DNA of 64,000 nt from Verrucomicrobiota bacterium. Lineage in GTDB: Bacteria > Verrucomicrobiota > Verrucomicrobiia > Limisphaerales > JAEYXS01. Made by a program: the position numbers and the translations under genes. The notes below the pieces were generated by a model. That model was not told where the DNA came from. It worked only from the letters and a program-made list of their open reading frames with translations, and searched no databases. Below, one piece after another: positions 53,260-62,632 of this stretch. Each line of letters opens with the position of its first letter. Position 1 is the first letter of the stretch. The stretch covers positions 8,867 to 72,866 of the forward strand of contig JAEYXS010000085.1 in NCBI GenBank assembly GCA_023431185.1. Reading direction: 5' to 3'.

Positions 53260-53937
53260 TTATGGTTGTTCCAACGTTTTGATGAACTCATCCGCCTTTG
53301 CGATGGAAGCATTCATATCGGTGATAAGCCGGGTGATCTCCGTCTGGATGCTCGCTGCCTCGCCCTTCAGCGACGCGATTGCCTGCGCATTCAAATTATG
53401 CTTCAGGAACAGCACATGATCCTTCAATTGCGTCAGCACCGGGTGCATGGATTGCTCCGCTTTTCGCAGCGCCACCATCATCCCGTCATACCGCGTGCGC
53501 GTCTCCAGCAGTTGTCGCCGGCTCGCCGCTTGCAGTGCCGGCGTCGTGATCTCCGCCAGCTCCCGCTCCCATTCCGCGAAGAGATCGCCCGCCACCGACT
53601 CCACATCCTTGATGCGTTTCCGCACCGACTCCGCCAGCTCGGCCGACTTCGTGTAATCCCCCTCCAACTCGCGATACGCCGCCTCCAGCTTCCCGCCGTC
53701 GAAGCGGTACATCGCCTGGAGTTTCGTGAGCGCATCCTTGAACTGCTCGCCCGCCTCCTTTTGCTCATCCCGCGCCGCCAACACCCGCTTCTTCAAGAGA
53801 TCCCGCTTCGCCACGCCGAACTTCTCCATCGTGGCGTAATACGCCGTCTTGCAACCCGTGCCCGCCGTCACCGTGATCAACAGCGACAACGCTAGCCACA
53901 ACGTGGCCCGCAACCGGTGGGACAAGGCTTTATGCAT
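53260..53937 (-). CDS. DUF2959 family lipoprotein
   Basis: This 225-residue protein has lipobox TAGTGC (C29) and is almost entirely helical and charged after residue 40. It matches DUF2959: CKTAYYATMEKFGVAKRDLLKKRV, then DEQKEAGEQFKDALT and GDLFAEWERELAEI. The function of the family is unknown. The ATG at 53937 (MHKALSHRL) gives a good signal peptide; one at 53955 adds six residues. Divergent from the MscS gene at 54070. Confidence 0.85.
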   Translation of the reverse strand: MHKALSHRLRATLWLALSLLITVTAGTGCKTAYYATMEKFGVAKRDLLKKRVLAARDEQKEAGEQFKDALTKLQAMYRFDGGKLEAAYRELEGDYTKSAELAESVRKRIKDVESVAGDLFAEWERELAEITTPALQAASRRQLLETRTRYDGMMVALRKAEQSMHPVLTQLKDHVLFLKHNLNAQAIASLKGEAASIQTEITRLITDMNASIAKADEFIKTLEQP

Positions 53938-54069
53938 GCTCAAGCCATTCCGCATAATCCCCTCAAAGTCAACCGGTTTTGTATCCTGAGGCGTCTTCTT
54001 TCCGGTTTACAATGCCGCCTTCTAGGTGTCTCCTAGGCAGCAGACGTCCGTTTGATTACCTTCACTTTT

Positions 54070-54885
54070 ATGGAAGACGCAAAAAAACTGATCATTGATT
54101 TCTTCATCTCCTACGGTTTCCAGATCATCGGCGCCCTCCTCATCATGGGCCTCGGTGTCTTGCTGGCCAAATACCTGGGCCGCATTTTGGAAGAGGCGCT
54201 CACCAAGAAGGGCATGGAGCCGCCCTTGCGTTCCCTCATCATCAAAGGTGTCAAGATTCTCATCTTCGCCTTCACCGCCGTCCTCGCACTGGAGAAGTTT
54301 GGTGTCCCCATCGCGCCCATGGTCGCCGGTATCGGTGTCGCCGGTGTGGGCATCGGCCTCGCCATGCAAGGTGTCCTCGGCAACGTCGTTGCCGGCCTCA
54401 CCATCATCTTCACCAAACCCTTCCGCATCGGCGAGTGGGTGGACATGCTCGGCGAACATGGCGAAGTCGTCTCCATCGAACTCTTCACCACCACCCTCAT
54501 GCACCCGGACCGCTCCCGCATCATCATCCCCAACCGCAAGATCGTCGGCGAGATCCTCCACAATTACGGTTCCGTCCGCCAGCTCGACATCACCGTCGGC
54601 GTCGCATACGCTACGGACCTCGATGCCGCCCTCGGCTCCATCCGCCGCGTCCTGGAGGCCAATCCCCGCATCATCAAAGATCCGGCACCCATTGTCGGTG
54701 TCAGCCAGTTGGCCGATTCCTCCATCAACATCTCCGTGAAACCTTGGGTCTCCGTCGTCGATTACGTCCCCGCCGAGGCCGAGCTCTACAAGACCATCGT
54801 GGAAGAATTTCGCCGTGTTAACGTCACCATCCCCTTCCCGCAACGCGAACTCCGTGTCCTCAACGCTGCTGAACTGGCCGGGTAA
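54070..54885 (+). CDS. small-conductance mechanosensitive channel, MscS family
   Basis: This 271-residue protein has the size of classic MscS. It has three membrane segments (about 13-38, 55-80, 84-115), with the pore-lining TM3 rich in Gly and Ala (APMVAGIGVAGVGIGLAMQG), followed by NVVAGLTIIFTKPFRIGEWV, the beta domain and a cytoplasmic alpha-beta domain. It releases osmolytes on hypo-osmotic shock. A terminator follows at 54888. The gene stands upstream of the partner-switching operon but is separated by that terminator. Confidence 0.93.
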   Translation: MEDAKKLIIDFFISYGFQIIGALLIMGLGVLLAKYLGRILEEALTKKGMEPPLRSLIIKGVKILIFAFTAVLALEKFGVPIAPMVAGIGVAGVGIGLAMQGVLGNVVAGLTIIFTKPFRIGEWVDMLGEHGEVVSIELFTTTLMHPDRSRIIIPNRKIVGEILHNYGSVRQLDITVGVAYATDLDAALGSIRRVLEANPRIIKDPAPIVGVSQLADSSINISVKPWVSVVDYVPAEAELYKTIVEEFRRVNVTIPFPQRELRVLNAAELAG

Positions 54886-54887
54886 GA

Positions 54888-54925
54888 CGGGTTGCCCTGT
54901 CACCGGTGACAAAGACCCGCTTTTT
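54888..54925 (+). terminator. mscS terminator
   Basis: Palindrome TGTCACCGGTGACA (54898-54911) inside an outer stem CGGGT (54888-54892)/ACCCG (54915-54919), followed by TTTTT (54921-54925). Confidence 0.75.
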
Positions 54926-54969
54926 GCTGGTTTACCATCCCAAAACCTCGCATAGTCCTCTAGCCAAGC

Positions 54970-56193
54970 ATGTCAGAAGCCGTTCCAACTGCCGGAGTGA
55001 TGACCGCTGGGGCTCGACCAAGCCGCCTCGCCGGAGATGGCGCGCACCTGCTCGTCGTGGATGACGACTACATGAACAGCGCTCTCCTCAGCGAGCGTCT
55101 GCATGCTGAGGGCTACGTAGTGGAGGTCGCCAATGACGGTCGTACCGCCTTGGACAAGCTTCGCGAAGCCACCTACGACCTCGTCCTGCTCGACATCGTC
55201 ATGCCGGACATGGACGGCTACGACGTCCTCAAGGCCCTCAAGGCCGACCCCAAGCTCCAGGAGATACCCGTCATCATGATCTCCGGTCTGGACGACCTGA
55301 ACAGCGTCGCCCGCTGCATCGAGATCGGTGCGGATGATTACCTGCCCAAGCCTTATAAACCCGTCCTCCTGCAAGCCCGCATCAATGCCTGTCTTGAGAA
55401 GAAGCAGCTCCGCGAGCAGGAACAGGCCATGTATCGCGCCCTCGTCGAGAGCCAGAAGCATCTCGCCGCCGAACTGAATGAGGCCGCCGAATACGTCATT
55501 TCTTTGTTACCCCCGCCGCTTACCGGCGAGGTGACTACCGAGTGGTGCTTCATCCCGTCCACCCAGTTGGGCGGTGACTCCTTCGGTTACCACTGGCTGG
55601 ATGAGGACCATCTGGCCATCTACCTCTTGGATGTCTGCGGTCACGGTGTCGGCGCGGCCTTGCTCTCCATCTCCGCCATGAACGTGCTGCGCGCCCAATC
55701 CCTGGCGAACACGGATTTCAAAGACCCCGCGCAAGTCCTCATGGGCCTGAACGAAGCCTTCCAGATGGATCGCCAGAACAACATGTACTTCACCATCTGG
55801 TACGGCGTCTTTGACAAAAAGAAGCGCGAGATAAGCTTCGCGCGCGGCGGCCATCCGCCGGCTGTATTGGTGACCGGTGAAACCCTGGAAACCTCCGAGC
55901 GTATCGAGTTGAAGTCTCCCGGCTTGGTCGTCGGCACCATGTCCGGCGTGATTTACCGTAGCAAACGCCAGCCCGTCGGCAAGTTCGCCGAGCTTTATCT
56001 ATTCAGCGATGGCGTGTATGAACTGACCAATCCCGAAGGCCGCATGTGGGATTACCAGGCCTTCCTTAAGACCCTGACGGAAGCCCCTCCGGAAGGGCAG
56101 ACTCGGCTGGGCCACATCGTGGCGGCGGCCAAGGAATTTCGCGGTTCGGGCAACTTCGAGGACGACTACTCGTTCGTGCGGATCGTGTTATGA
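54970..56193 (+). CDS. response regulator fused to PP2C phosphatase (RsbU-like)
   Basis: This 407-residue protein has a receiver domain (about 26-145, phospho-acceptor D75 in LVLLDIVMPDMDG, then the K in LPKPYKP) followed by a PP2C-type SpoIIE domain (about 180-405) with GDSFGYHWLDEDH and LLDVCGHGVGAALLS. RsbU-type phosphatases remove phosphate from the RsbV-type antagonist and so control an anti-sigma factor. The next two genes encode exactly such partners, which makes this a partner-switching operon with a two-component input. No sigma factor or sensor kinase gene is adjacent. Confidence 0.92.
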   Translation: MSEAVPTAGVMTAGARPSRLAGDGAHLLVVDDDYMNSALLSERLHAEGYVVEVANDGRTALDKLREATYDLVLLDIVMPDMDGYDVLKALKADPKLQEIPVIMISGLDDLNSVARCIEIGADDYLPKPYKPVLLQARINACLEKKQLREQEQAMYRALVESQKHLAAELNEAAEYVISLLPPPLTGEVTTEWCFIPSTQLGGDSFGYHWLDEDHLAIYLLDVCGHGVGAALLSISAMNVLRAQSLANTDFKDPAQVLMGLNEAFQMDRQNNMYFTIWYGVFDKKKREISFARGGHPPAVLVTGETLETSERIELKSPGLVVGTMSGVIYRSKRQPVGKFAELYLFSDGVYELTNPEGRMWDYQAFLKTLTEAPPEGQTRLGHIVAAAKEFRGSGNFEDDYSFVRIVL

Positions 56194-56323
56194 TTTTGAC
56201 GGTGAACAATCAATGAAACGGGTCTTGCGAATCGTGGCTTGATTCAGCCGCCGGTACGGCTACGCTGATTCAAATTCAAGCGCCGGACTCACATCCCAAG
56301 CTGGAAGAAAGGTTTTGGTGGTT

Positions 56324-56668
56324 ATGGAGCTGACTGTTGAAACGTTAGAGGGTGGTATCCGTTGCATCCGCCTCGCCGGGCGCATGGACCTCAAGGGCAC
56401 CCAATCCATTGAAGCCCGCTTCAATGCCGAGACCGGCGCCCTCAAACAATCCGTCGTGGTGGACATGGCTGGGGTGAACTTCATCGCGTCCATCGGCATC
56501 CGCCTCCTGCTGGCCAACATCAAGCAGCTTACCCCGGCTGGTGCCAAGATCGCCTTCTGCCGTCCACAGAAACTCGTGGAAGATGTACTGCGTCTGTCCG
56601 GTCTGGACGCCGTGGCAGAGATTGCCGTCGATGAAGCCGAAGCGGTCAAACTGCTTAAGGGTGCCTGA
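56324..56668 (+). CDS. STAS-domain anti-sigma factor antagonist (RsbV-like)
   Basis: This 114-residue STAS domain has the phosphorylation site in VNFIASIGIR with S56 at the position of the phosphorylatable Ser of SpoIIAA. It would bind and inhibit the kinase encoded next when unphosphorylated. The start at 56324 has a good ribosome site GAAAGG; the frame also has an ATG at 56315. It follows the phosphatase by 130 bases and precedes the kinase by 26. Confidence 0.9.
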   Translation: MELTVETLEGGIRCIRLAGRMDLKGTQSIEARFNAETGALKQSVVVDMAGVNFIASIGIRLLLANIKQLTPAGAKIAFCRPQKLVEDVLRLSGLDAVAEIAVDEAEAVKLLKGA

Positions 56669-56694
56669 ACTCAGGAAGTCTACGGCCTAACACT

Positions 56695-57120
56695 ATGAGT
56701 GCGACTGTTCAAATCACCCTCCAAAACAACACAGACGAACTCCAGCGTCTGAACGATCTGGTCGCGCAGTTTGGGGCCGATAACGCTTTCACCGTGCAGG
56801 AGGAATACGCCGTGTTCCTGTGCTTGGAGGAACTCAGCACTAACATCATCAACTACGCGTGGCCCAACGACAGTGGTGAACACACCTTCGACGTGCGCCT
56901 GACCGTGGATGAGACCGCCATCAAGATTGAATTTCAAGATAATGGCATCCCCTTCGACCCCACCAAGGTGCCCGCCCAAGACACCAGCAAACCCGCCCAC
57001 GAACGCCAGATTGGCGGCTTGGGCATCCACCTCGTCCGTCAGCAATGCAGCGAGATGTTCTACGAACGCATGGACGAAAAGAACGTCCTCTTCGTGAAGA
57101 TCAAACGCGGGCAGGGCTGA
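56695..57120 (+). CDS. anti-sigma factor serine kinase (RsbW-like HATPase)
   Basis: This 141-residue GHKL-type ATPase has N-box EELSTNIINYAW (E46, N50), G1 box QDNGIPFDP (D82) and G2 box GGLGIHLVRQQ. RsbW-type kinases phosphorylate the antagonist and hold a sigma factor. With the two upstream genes it completes a switch. The target sigma factor is not in the window; it may control a function other than sigma, as many stand-alone switches do. Confidence 0.9.
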   Translation: MSATVQITLQNNTDELQRLNDLVAQFGADNAFTVQEEYAVFLCLEELSTNIINYAWPNDSGEHTFDVRLTVDETAIKIEFQDNGIPFDPTKVPAQDTSKPAHERQIGGLGIHLVRQQCSEMFYERMDEKNVLFVKIKRGQG

Positions 57121-57177
57121 TCCAGAGGCCGGTCTTTTTTCACACGCACCCGAAAACCCTTAAACGGGATTTTTCCA

Positions 57178-57195
57178 CTTAATCTTTCTTAAGAA
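57178..57195. promoter_or_regulatory. response-regulator-type direct repeats upstream of the two-component operon
   Basis: CTTAA at 57178-57182 and again at 57188-57192, 10 bases apart, with TTCTTAAGAA (57186-57195) as a perfect palindrome. The ATG of the response regulator lies 33 bases further on. The same TTCTTAAGAA occurs before the RND pump gene. Confidence 0.6.
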
Positions 57196-57227
57196 TTGCA
57201 CGCTTGGCGCGTCTGCCAGAAAGGACG

Positions 57228-57926
57228 ATGCTTGGCCGCGTGAAGATCTTGGTCGTCGAGGATGACGCGAAAACCGCGCAAGCCATCCGCCGCGGACTGT
57301 CCGCGGAGGGTTACGATACTGTCGCCGCCCGGACGGGCGATGAGGGTTGGTTTCACCTTAATTCCACGGCTTTCGATCTGGTGGTGCTCGATTGGATGCT
57401 GCCCGGTCGTGACGGGATCGAGATCCTCAAAGCCCTGCGCACCCGCAGCACCAAACCTCCCGTCCTGCTCCTCACCGCGCGCGATGCCGTGGAGGACCGC
57501 GTTCTCGGCCTCGACAGCGGCGCGGATGATTACCTGGTCAAACCCTTCGCGTTCGCCGAACTGCTCGCCCGGATGCGCGTCTTGCTGCGCCGCACCGGCC
57601 CGGATGAACTGTTGCGCAGACAGGTCGGTGATCTGGTGCTCGACATCCAGTCACGCCGGGCCTGGCGCACGGGCCTGGAGATAGATCTTACTCCCCGCGA
57701 GTTCGATCTCCTGGTTTACCTCATGCGCTACGAAGGCCAGGTGGTGACCCGCCAGATGCTCGCACAAGAGGTCTGGCGCGAACCGAACCGCGCCACCACG
57801 CTGGACAACGTCATCGATGTCCACCTCGCACACCTGCGCAAAAAGCTGGATGAAGGCCGCCGCCACAAGCTCGTCCAGACCGTGCGCGGCGTGGGCTTCA
57901 TGTTGCGGGAGGAGCAAACAGCGTGA
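57228..57926 (+). CDS. OmpR/PhoB-family response regulator (CusR-like)
   Basis: This 232-residue protein has a receiver domain (1-120, phospho-acceptor D55 in VVLDWMLPG, conserved K in YLVKPFAF) and an OmpR winged helix (about 132-228) with EIDLTPREFDLLVYL and TTLDNVIDVHLAHLRKKL. The ATG at 57228 has the ribosome site AGAAAGGA just upstream. The kinase gene overlaps its stop by 4 bases. It probably controls its own operon and the adjacent RND pump, whose promoters carry the same repeat. Confidence 0.94.
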   Translation: MLGRVKILVVEDDAKTAQAIRRGLSAEGYDTVAARTGDEGWFHLNSTAFDLVVLDWMLPGRDGIEILKALRTRSTKPPVLLLTARDAVEDRVLGLDSGADDYLVKPFAFAELLARMRVLLRRTGPDELLRRQVGDLVLDIQSRRAWRTGLEIDLTPREFDLLVYLMRYEGQVVTRQMLAQEVWREPNRATTLDNVIDVHLAHLRKKLDEGRRHKLVQTVRGVGFMLREEQTA

Positions 57927-59320
57927 ACGGCTGGTGGCACCGTCAATCCTTGAAGCTCCGTCTGGCCGTCTGGTTCACGGCGGTCGCCAGCCTCATCATG
58001 CTGGCCCTGACCCCGGCCGTTTACATCCTGATCGAACGTCGTCTCCACGCCGAACTCGACCGCCAGTTGCAGGTGGATTGGAACCTGATCGCCGCCCATT
58101 TGGAACAAAGCGAAGACGGGCGCATCCAATGGAAGAAAAGCAGTCCCTCCACCCCCAGCAGTCCGGGTTATGCGGAAACTTGGTTCGATGTTTGGGCGCA
58201 CGGGGAAGATTTGCTCAGTCATTGGCCGGTCAATGGTGTCCGGGTAACGCAACCACCAACTGCTTCCATTGACGGATCGCCGCTTTTCCTCAACTTGGTG
58301 GTGGACCGGCGCATACCCGCCCGGGCCTATCAGCATGCAACCAGTCTCGATGGACGCGAGGTCACCGTGCGCGTTTTCCGGGATGAATCCGGTCTGCGCC
58401 GTGCCTTGCGGGAAATCCTCGCCGGTTTGTTTCTGGGCATCCCTTTGGCAGCGGCGCTTGCAGCTGTAGGCGGATACTGGATGGCTGGTCGCACCTTGAA
58501 ACCCATCAGTGACATGGCCGAGCAAGCCCGCCAGATCACGTCGGAATCATTAAGCCGCCGTCTGCCCAATCCGAATCCGCACGACGAACTCGGGCAGATG
58601 GCCGCCGTCTTCAACGAGACGTTGCAACGGCTTGAAGCCTCCTTCGAATCCCTCAAACGTTTCACGGCGGATGCTTCCCACGAACTGCGCACCCCGCTCA
58701 CTGCCCTGCGTACTGTAGGCGAGGTCGCCTTGCGTGAAAACGGGGACCCGAAGGCCCTGCGCGATACCATCGGCAGCATGTTGGAGGAGGCCCAGCGTCT
58801 GAATGACCTCATCGACACCATGCTGCTGCTCGCCCGTGCCGAGAGCGGCCGGGTCACCGTGCCGTTCGAGCCGGTGAATCTTGCGAGTTTGCTTCAGGAA
58901 ATCAGCGACAGCGTGGAGGTGCTTGCCGCGGAGAAGAAACAGCGCATCGAGCTTTCCGGTGACTCCGGTTTGACCGTTCCCACTGCCCAGTTGCTGTTAC
59001 GTCCTGCTGTGCTGAACGTCCTCCACAACGCCATCCGCTACAGCCCGCCTTGCACGCGCATCTTGATGCGCTGGTTCACCGAGGGTGACCATGCCGTGGT
59101 GGAGGTGGCGGATGAAGGTCCGGGCATCGCCCCGGAGCATCGTGAGAAAATCTTCGAACGGTTCTACCGCATCGACAAGGCCCGCTCCCGGGCCGAGGGT
59201 GGTGCGGGGCTGGGCCTTGCCATCGCGAAGCTCTCCGTCGAGCAACTCGGTGGCCGGATCGAGTTGTGGACCGAACTCGGACAGGGCAGCCGCTTTCGCC
59301 TTATCCTGCCGCAGCAGTGA
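57923..59320 (+). CDS. sensor histidine kinase (CusS-like)
   Basis: This 465-residue membrane kinase starts with GTG at 57923, overlapping the regulator stop (GTGA). It has a first membrane segment (about 15-37), a periplasmic sensor domain (about 40-162), a second segment (about 165-187), a HAMP region (about 188-240), the phospho-acceptor H253 in FTADASHELRTPLTAL, and the ATPase domain with N box LNVLHNAIRYSP, DEGPGIAPEH and GGAGLGLAI. The build resembles CusS-type heavy-metal sensors, but the ligand is not determined by sequence. Confidence 0.94.
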   Translation: MNGWWHRQSLKLRLAVWFTAVASLIMLALTPAVYILIERRLHAELDRQLQVDWNLIAAHLEQSEDGRIQWKKSSPSTPSSPGYAETWFDVWAHGEDLLSHWPVNGVRVTQPPTASIDGSPLFLNLVVDRRIPARAYQHATSLDGREVTVRVFRDESGLRRALREILAGLFLGIPLAAALAAVGGYWMAGRTLKPISDMAEQARQITSESLSRRLPNPNPHDELGQMAAVFNETLQRLEASFESLKRFTADASHELRTPLTALRTVGEVALRENGDPKALRDTIGSMLEEAQRLNDLIDTMLLLARAESGRVTVPFEPVNLASLLQEISDSVEVLAAEKKQRIELSGDSGLTVPTAQLLLRPAVLNVLHNAIRYSPPCTRILMRWFTEGDHAVVEVADEGPGIAPEHREKIFERFYRIDKARSRAEGGAGLGLAIAKLSVEQLGGRIELWTELGQGSRFRLILPQQ

Positions 59321-59329
59321 TCCGGCTGA

Positions 59330-59358
59330 TTCTTAAGAAATCTTCAGGTTTTCTTCAT
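59330..59358. promoter_or_regulatory. direct repeats upstream of the RND pump gene
   Basis: TCTTAAG (59331), TCTTCAG (59341) and TCTTCAT (59352) repeat with 10 and 11 base spacing, and TTCTTAAGAA (59330-59339) is identical to that before the response regulator. This spacing fits OmpR-type protein dimers on one face of the helix. Confidence 0.6.
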
Positions 59359-59436
59359 CGTGCGGAAATATCCCCGTACGGATTATCCCTGCGATCATTG
59401 TAACCGAAGTTTGCAGCTCAACCGTCTTTGTAGCCA

Positions 59437-62400
59437 ATGAACGTGGTCCAACTTGCCCTGCGCCGTCCTTTGAGCATGCTGGTGCTCGTCATCGCCATCT
59501 CCTTGGGCGGCTTCCTGGCCCTCCAGCGGATGGACCGGGACATCTTCCCGCCCTTGGGCATCCCGACGATTTATGTGGCCCAGCCGTATGGTGGCATGGA
59601 CCCGGCCCAGATGGAGGGATACCTGACCTACCGTTACGAGTATCACTTCCTCTACATCGCGGGCATCGAGCATGTGGAGTCCAAGTCCATTCAGGGCGCT
59701 TCCATCATGAAGCTCCAGTTCCACCCTGGAACTGATATGAGTCAGGCCATGTCCGAGACGGTTGCCCAGGTCAACCGCTCCCGCGCCTTCATGCCACCGG
59801 GCACGGTCGCCCCGTTCATCATGCGTTTCGATGCTGGCAGTGTGGCCGTGGGTTACCTCGTGTTCTCGACGGAAGATCCGAACATCACTCTGAACCAGAT
59901 GCAGGATCAGGCGCTCAATCGAGTCCGTCCCGCCTTCGCGACCTTGCCCGGAGTGTCTGCGCCGCCGCCGTTCGGTGGCAGTTCCCGCGCCATCACGGTG
60001 AACGTGAACCCCGAACGCATGCGTGCCTACGGCCTGTCGCCGGATGACATCGTCAAAGCACTTTCTCAAGGCAACACCATCAGCCCTTCTGGTAACATCA
60101 ACCTTGATGGCAAATACCCCATCGTGCCCGTCAATGCCATTGTCTCGAACATCAAGGACCTCGAAGGCGTGCCGCTCAAGCGCACGGCGAAAGGTGCCGT
60201 TTTCGTTCGCGATGTGGCCACCGTGACCGATGCGGCGGATGTCACCACCGCTTACGCGCTGGCGGATGGTAAGCGTTCCGTCTATCTGCCCGTCACCAAA
60301 CGTGCCGATGCTTCCACGCTCGAAGTCGTGGACTTGGTGAAAAAGAACATCCCCGAGTTCCAAAAGCTCCTGCCGGAAGGCATCAAGGTCAGCTATTCGT
60401 TCGATCAATCGCCCGTGGTCAATCGCTCCATCAAGGACTTGATGAAAGAGGGCGGCTTGGGCGCGATCCTTACCGGCATCATGGTGTTGCTCTTTTTGCG
60501 CGACTGGCGCAGTGCTTTCATCGTCGTCGTGAACATCCCGCTTTCCTTGCTGGCTGCTGCCTTTGCCCTCTGGTTGAGCGGTGAGAATATTCACCTGATG
60601 ACGCTGGGGGGCATGGCCTTGGCCGTCGGCATCTTGGTGGATGAAGCCACGGTGGCCATCGAGAACATCCATGCCCACATCGCGCGCGGCAGTCCGCTGG
60701 CGCGCGCAGCATATGAAGGCACCCGTGAGACGGCGCTGCCTCGCTTGCTGGCCATGTTGTGTATCTTGGCCGTCTTCATTCCGGCTTTCTTCATGGTCGG
60801 TGCGGCCAAAGCGTTGTTTGTGCCCATGGCCTTGGCGGTCGGTTTTTCCATGGTCGCGTCGTTCATCCTGTCCAGCACGCTGGTGCCCATCCTGAGTGTT
60901 TGGCTGTTGAAAGGGCACACCAACCAGGTGCACGATGCTTCTTTCATCGGCAAGTTGCAGAGGAGCTACTCCAGTCTGCTCGGGACCGTGCTGGCGTTGC
61001 GCTGGCCGCTCGTTGTGGTCTATCTCGTGATCGCCGGCCTGGCGGTTTGGTTTATCGGCGGACGCCTCGGCACGGAGATTTTCCCCAAGACGGACACCGG
61101 CCAGTTCGCCTTGCGTTTCCGCAATCCCAGCGGCACGCAGGTGGGCATCACGGAGCAAACGGCCAAGAAGATCTTGGACATCATCGCCCGTGAAGCTGGT
61201 GGTCCGGACAAGGTGGAGATCAGCATCGGCATGGTCGGCGTGCACAATTCCAGTTTCCCGGTGAATCTCGTGCACCTCTGGAACGGCGGCCCGGAAGAAG
61301 GCTGGCTCGCCATCCAGCTCAAGCGCGAGGCCGGCAAACGGATTGAGGATTTCAAGGAACACCTGCGCGGCGTCTTTGCCAAGGAGTTGCCGGATGTCCG
61401 GCTGTCCTTCGAGCCGCAGGACATCGTGACCCGTGTCATGAGCTTCGGCTCGCCGACACCGATCGAAGTCGCCATCAGTGCGCCATCCCTTCCGGTCGGC
61501 AAAGGTTATGCGGATAAGATGGTGGAACGGCTCAATCAACTGCCCTTTCTGCGCGATGTGCAGATCGCCCAGACGCTCGATTTCCCTTCCGTCAATGTGA
61601 ACATCGATCGCGAACGTGCCGGCTTGCTGGGTGTGAAAGTGGAGGACATTACCAAGTCGCTGGTCGCGGCCACCACGTCGAGCCGTTTCACGGTGGCAAA
61701 TTTTTGGGCGGACCCGAATTCTGGCATCAGCTTCAACTTGCAGGTGCAGATCCCGGAGGAACGGACCCAGTCTATCGAGGATCTGAAGAACATCCCCGTT
61801 TCATCGGCCAACGGCAATACTGTACTGCTGCGTAACTTGGTGGACATCACGCCCGGCACGACGGTGGGCACTTATGAGCGCTACAACATGGCGCGCATCG
61901 TAAGTGTCACCGCGAACATCCACGGCACGGACCTGGGCACCGCGACGCGGGAGATCCGCAAGACGCTGGCGGAATTGAATTTTCAAGCGGATGGTAAAAC
62001 GAAGGTGGACGTGCGCGGCCAAGTCGTTCCGCTGGAGCAGTTGCAGGCGGGCTTCGGTTCAGGTCTGGTGATCGCGGTGGTGGTCATCTTCCTGATGCTG
62101 GCGGCGAATTTTGAATCCTTCCGGCTCGCCTGTGTGGTCGTCTCCGCGGTTCCGGCGGTGCTCGCGGGTGTGGCCCTGACCCTGTGGCTCACGGGCACCA
62201 CATTGAACATCCAGTCCGCGATGGGTGCCATCATGGCCGTCGGCGTGGCCGTGGCGAACGCCATCTTGCTCGTAACTTTTGCCGAACGCGCCCGTATGCA
62301 AGGCGCGGATGCCCTGACCGCCGCCGTGGAAGGTGCGCGCAGCCGCTTGCGCCCGATTCTCATGACGAGCTGCGCGATGATCGCGGGCATGATTCCGCTG

Positions 62401-62619
62401 GCCTTGGGCTTGGGCGAGGGTGGGGATCAGACCGCACCTTTGGGTCGCGCCGTGGTGGGCGGACTGGCGATGGCTACGCTGGCGACTTTGTTTGTCCTGC
62501 CCGCCGTCTTTGTCCTGTTCCGCAATCAATCAGGCACGCGCTCCAGTTCTTTGGACCCGGATGACCCGCTCAGCAGCCACTACGTCACCGCTGCCGCCTC
62601 GAAGAATTCGCAAAGTTAA
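59437..62619 (+). CDS. RND-family efflux pump, inner membrane subunit
   Basis: This 1,060-residue pump has an N-terminal membrane segment (about 13-30), a large periplasmic domain, a membrane bundle (about 345-545), a second periplasmic domain and a C-terminal bundle (about 875-1045). The proton-relay helix reads LAVGILVDEATVAIENIH near residue 400: Asp-Glu, where AcrB has Asp-Asp, so one relay residue differs in type. The overall shape suits the HAE1/multidrug group more than metal CzcA pumps. It is preceded by shared regulator repeats and followed by its adaptor gene. Confidence 0.95.
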   Translation: MNVVQLALRRPLSMLVLVIAISLGGFLALQRMDRDIFPPLGIPTIYVAQPYGGMDPAQMEGYLTYRYEYHFLYIAGIEHVESKSIQGASIMKLQFHPGTDMSQAMSETVAQVNRSRAFMPPGTVAPFIMRFDAGSVAVGYLVFSTEDPNITLNQMQDQALNRVRPAFATLPGVSAPPPFGGSSRAITVNVNPERMRAYGLSPDDIVKALSQGNTISPSGNINLDGKYPIVPVNAIVSNIKDLEGVPLKRTAKGAVFVRDVATVTDAADVTTAYALADGKRSVYLPVTKRADASTLEVVDLVKKNIPEFQKLLPEGIKVSYSFDQSPVVNRSIKDLMKEGGLGAILTGIMVLLFLRDWRSAFIVVVNIPLSLLAAAFALWLSGENIHLMTLGGMALAVGILVDEATVAIENIHAHIARGSPLARAAYEGTRETALPRLLAMLCILAVFIPAFFMVGAAKALFVPMALAVGFSMVASFILSSTLVPILSVWLLKGHTNQVHDASFIGKLQRSYSSLLGTVLALRWPLVVVYLVIAGLAVWFIGGRLGTEIFPKTDTGQFALRFRNPSGTQVGITEQTAKKILDIIAREAGGPDKVEISIGMVGVHNSSFPVNLVHLWNGGPEEGWLAIQLKREAGKRIEDFKEHLRGVFAKELPDVRLSFEPQDIVTRVMSFGSPTPIEVAISAPSLPVGKGYADKMVERLNQLPFLRDVQIAQTLDFPSVNVNIDRERAGLLGVKVEDITKSLVAATTSSRFTVANFWADPNSGISFNLQVQIPEERTQSIEDLKNIPVSSANGNTVLLRNLVDITPGTTVGTYERYNMARIVSVTANIHGTDLGTATREIRKTLAELNFQADGKTKVDVRGQVVPLEQLQAGFGSGLVIAVVVIFLMLAANFESFRLACVVVSAVPAVLAGVALTLWLTGTTLNIQSAMGAIMAVGVAVANAILLVTFAERARMQGADALTAAVEGARSRLRPILMTSCAMIAGMIPLALGLGEGGDQTAPLGRAVVGGLAMATLATLFVLPAVFVLFRNQSGTRSSSLDPDDPLSSHYVTAAASKNSQS

Positions 62620-62632
62620 ACCATTTGGCACC

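Noticed and set aside
59395..61539. Open frame of 714 codons on the - strand
   Set aside because: Antisense to the RND pump gene, with His/Asp/Arg-rich composition and no domain.
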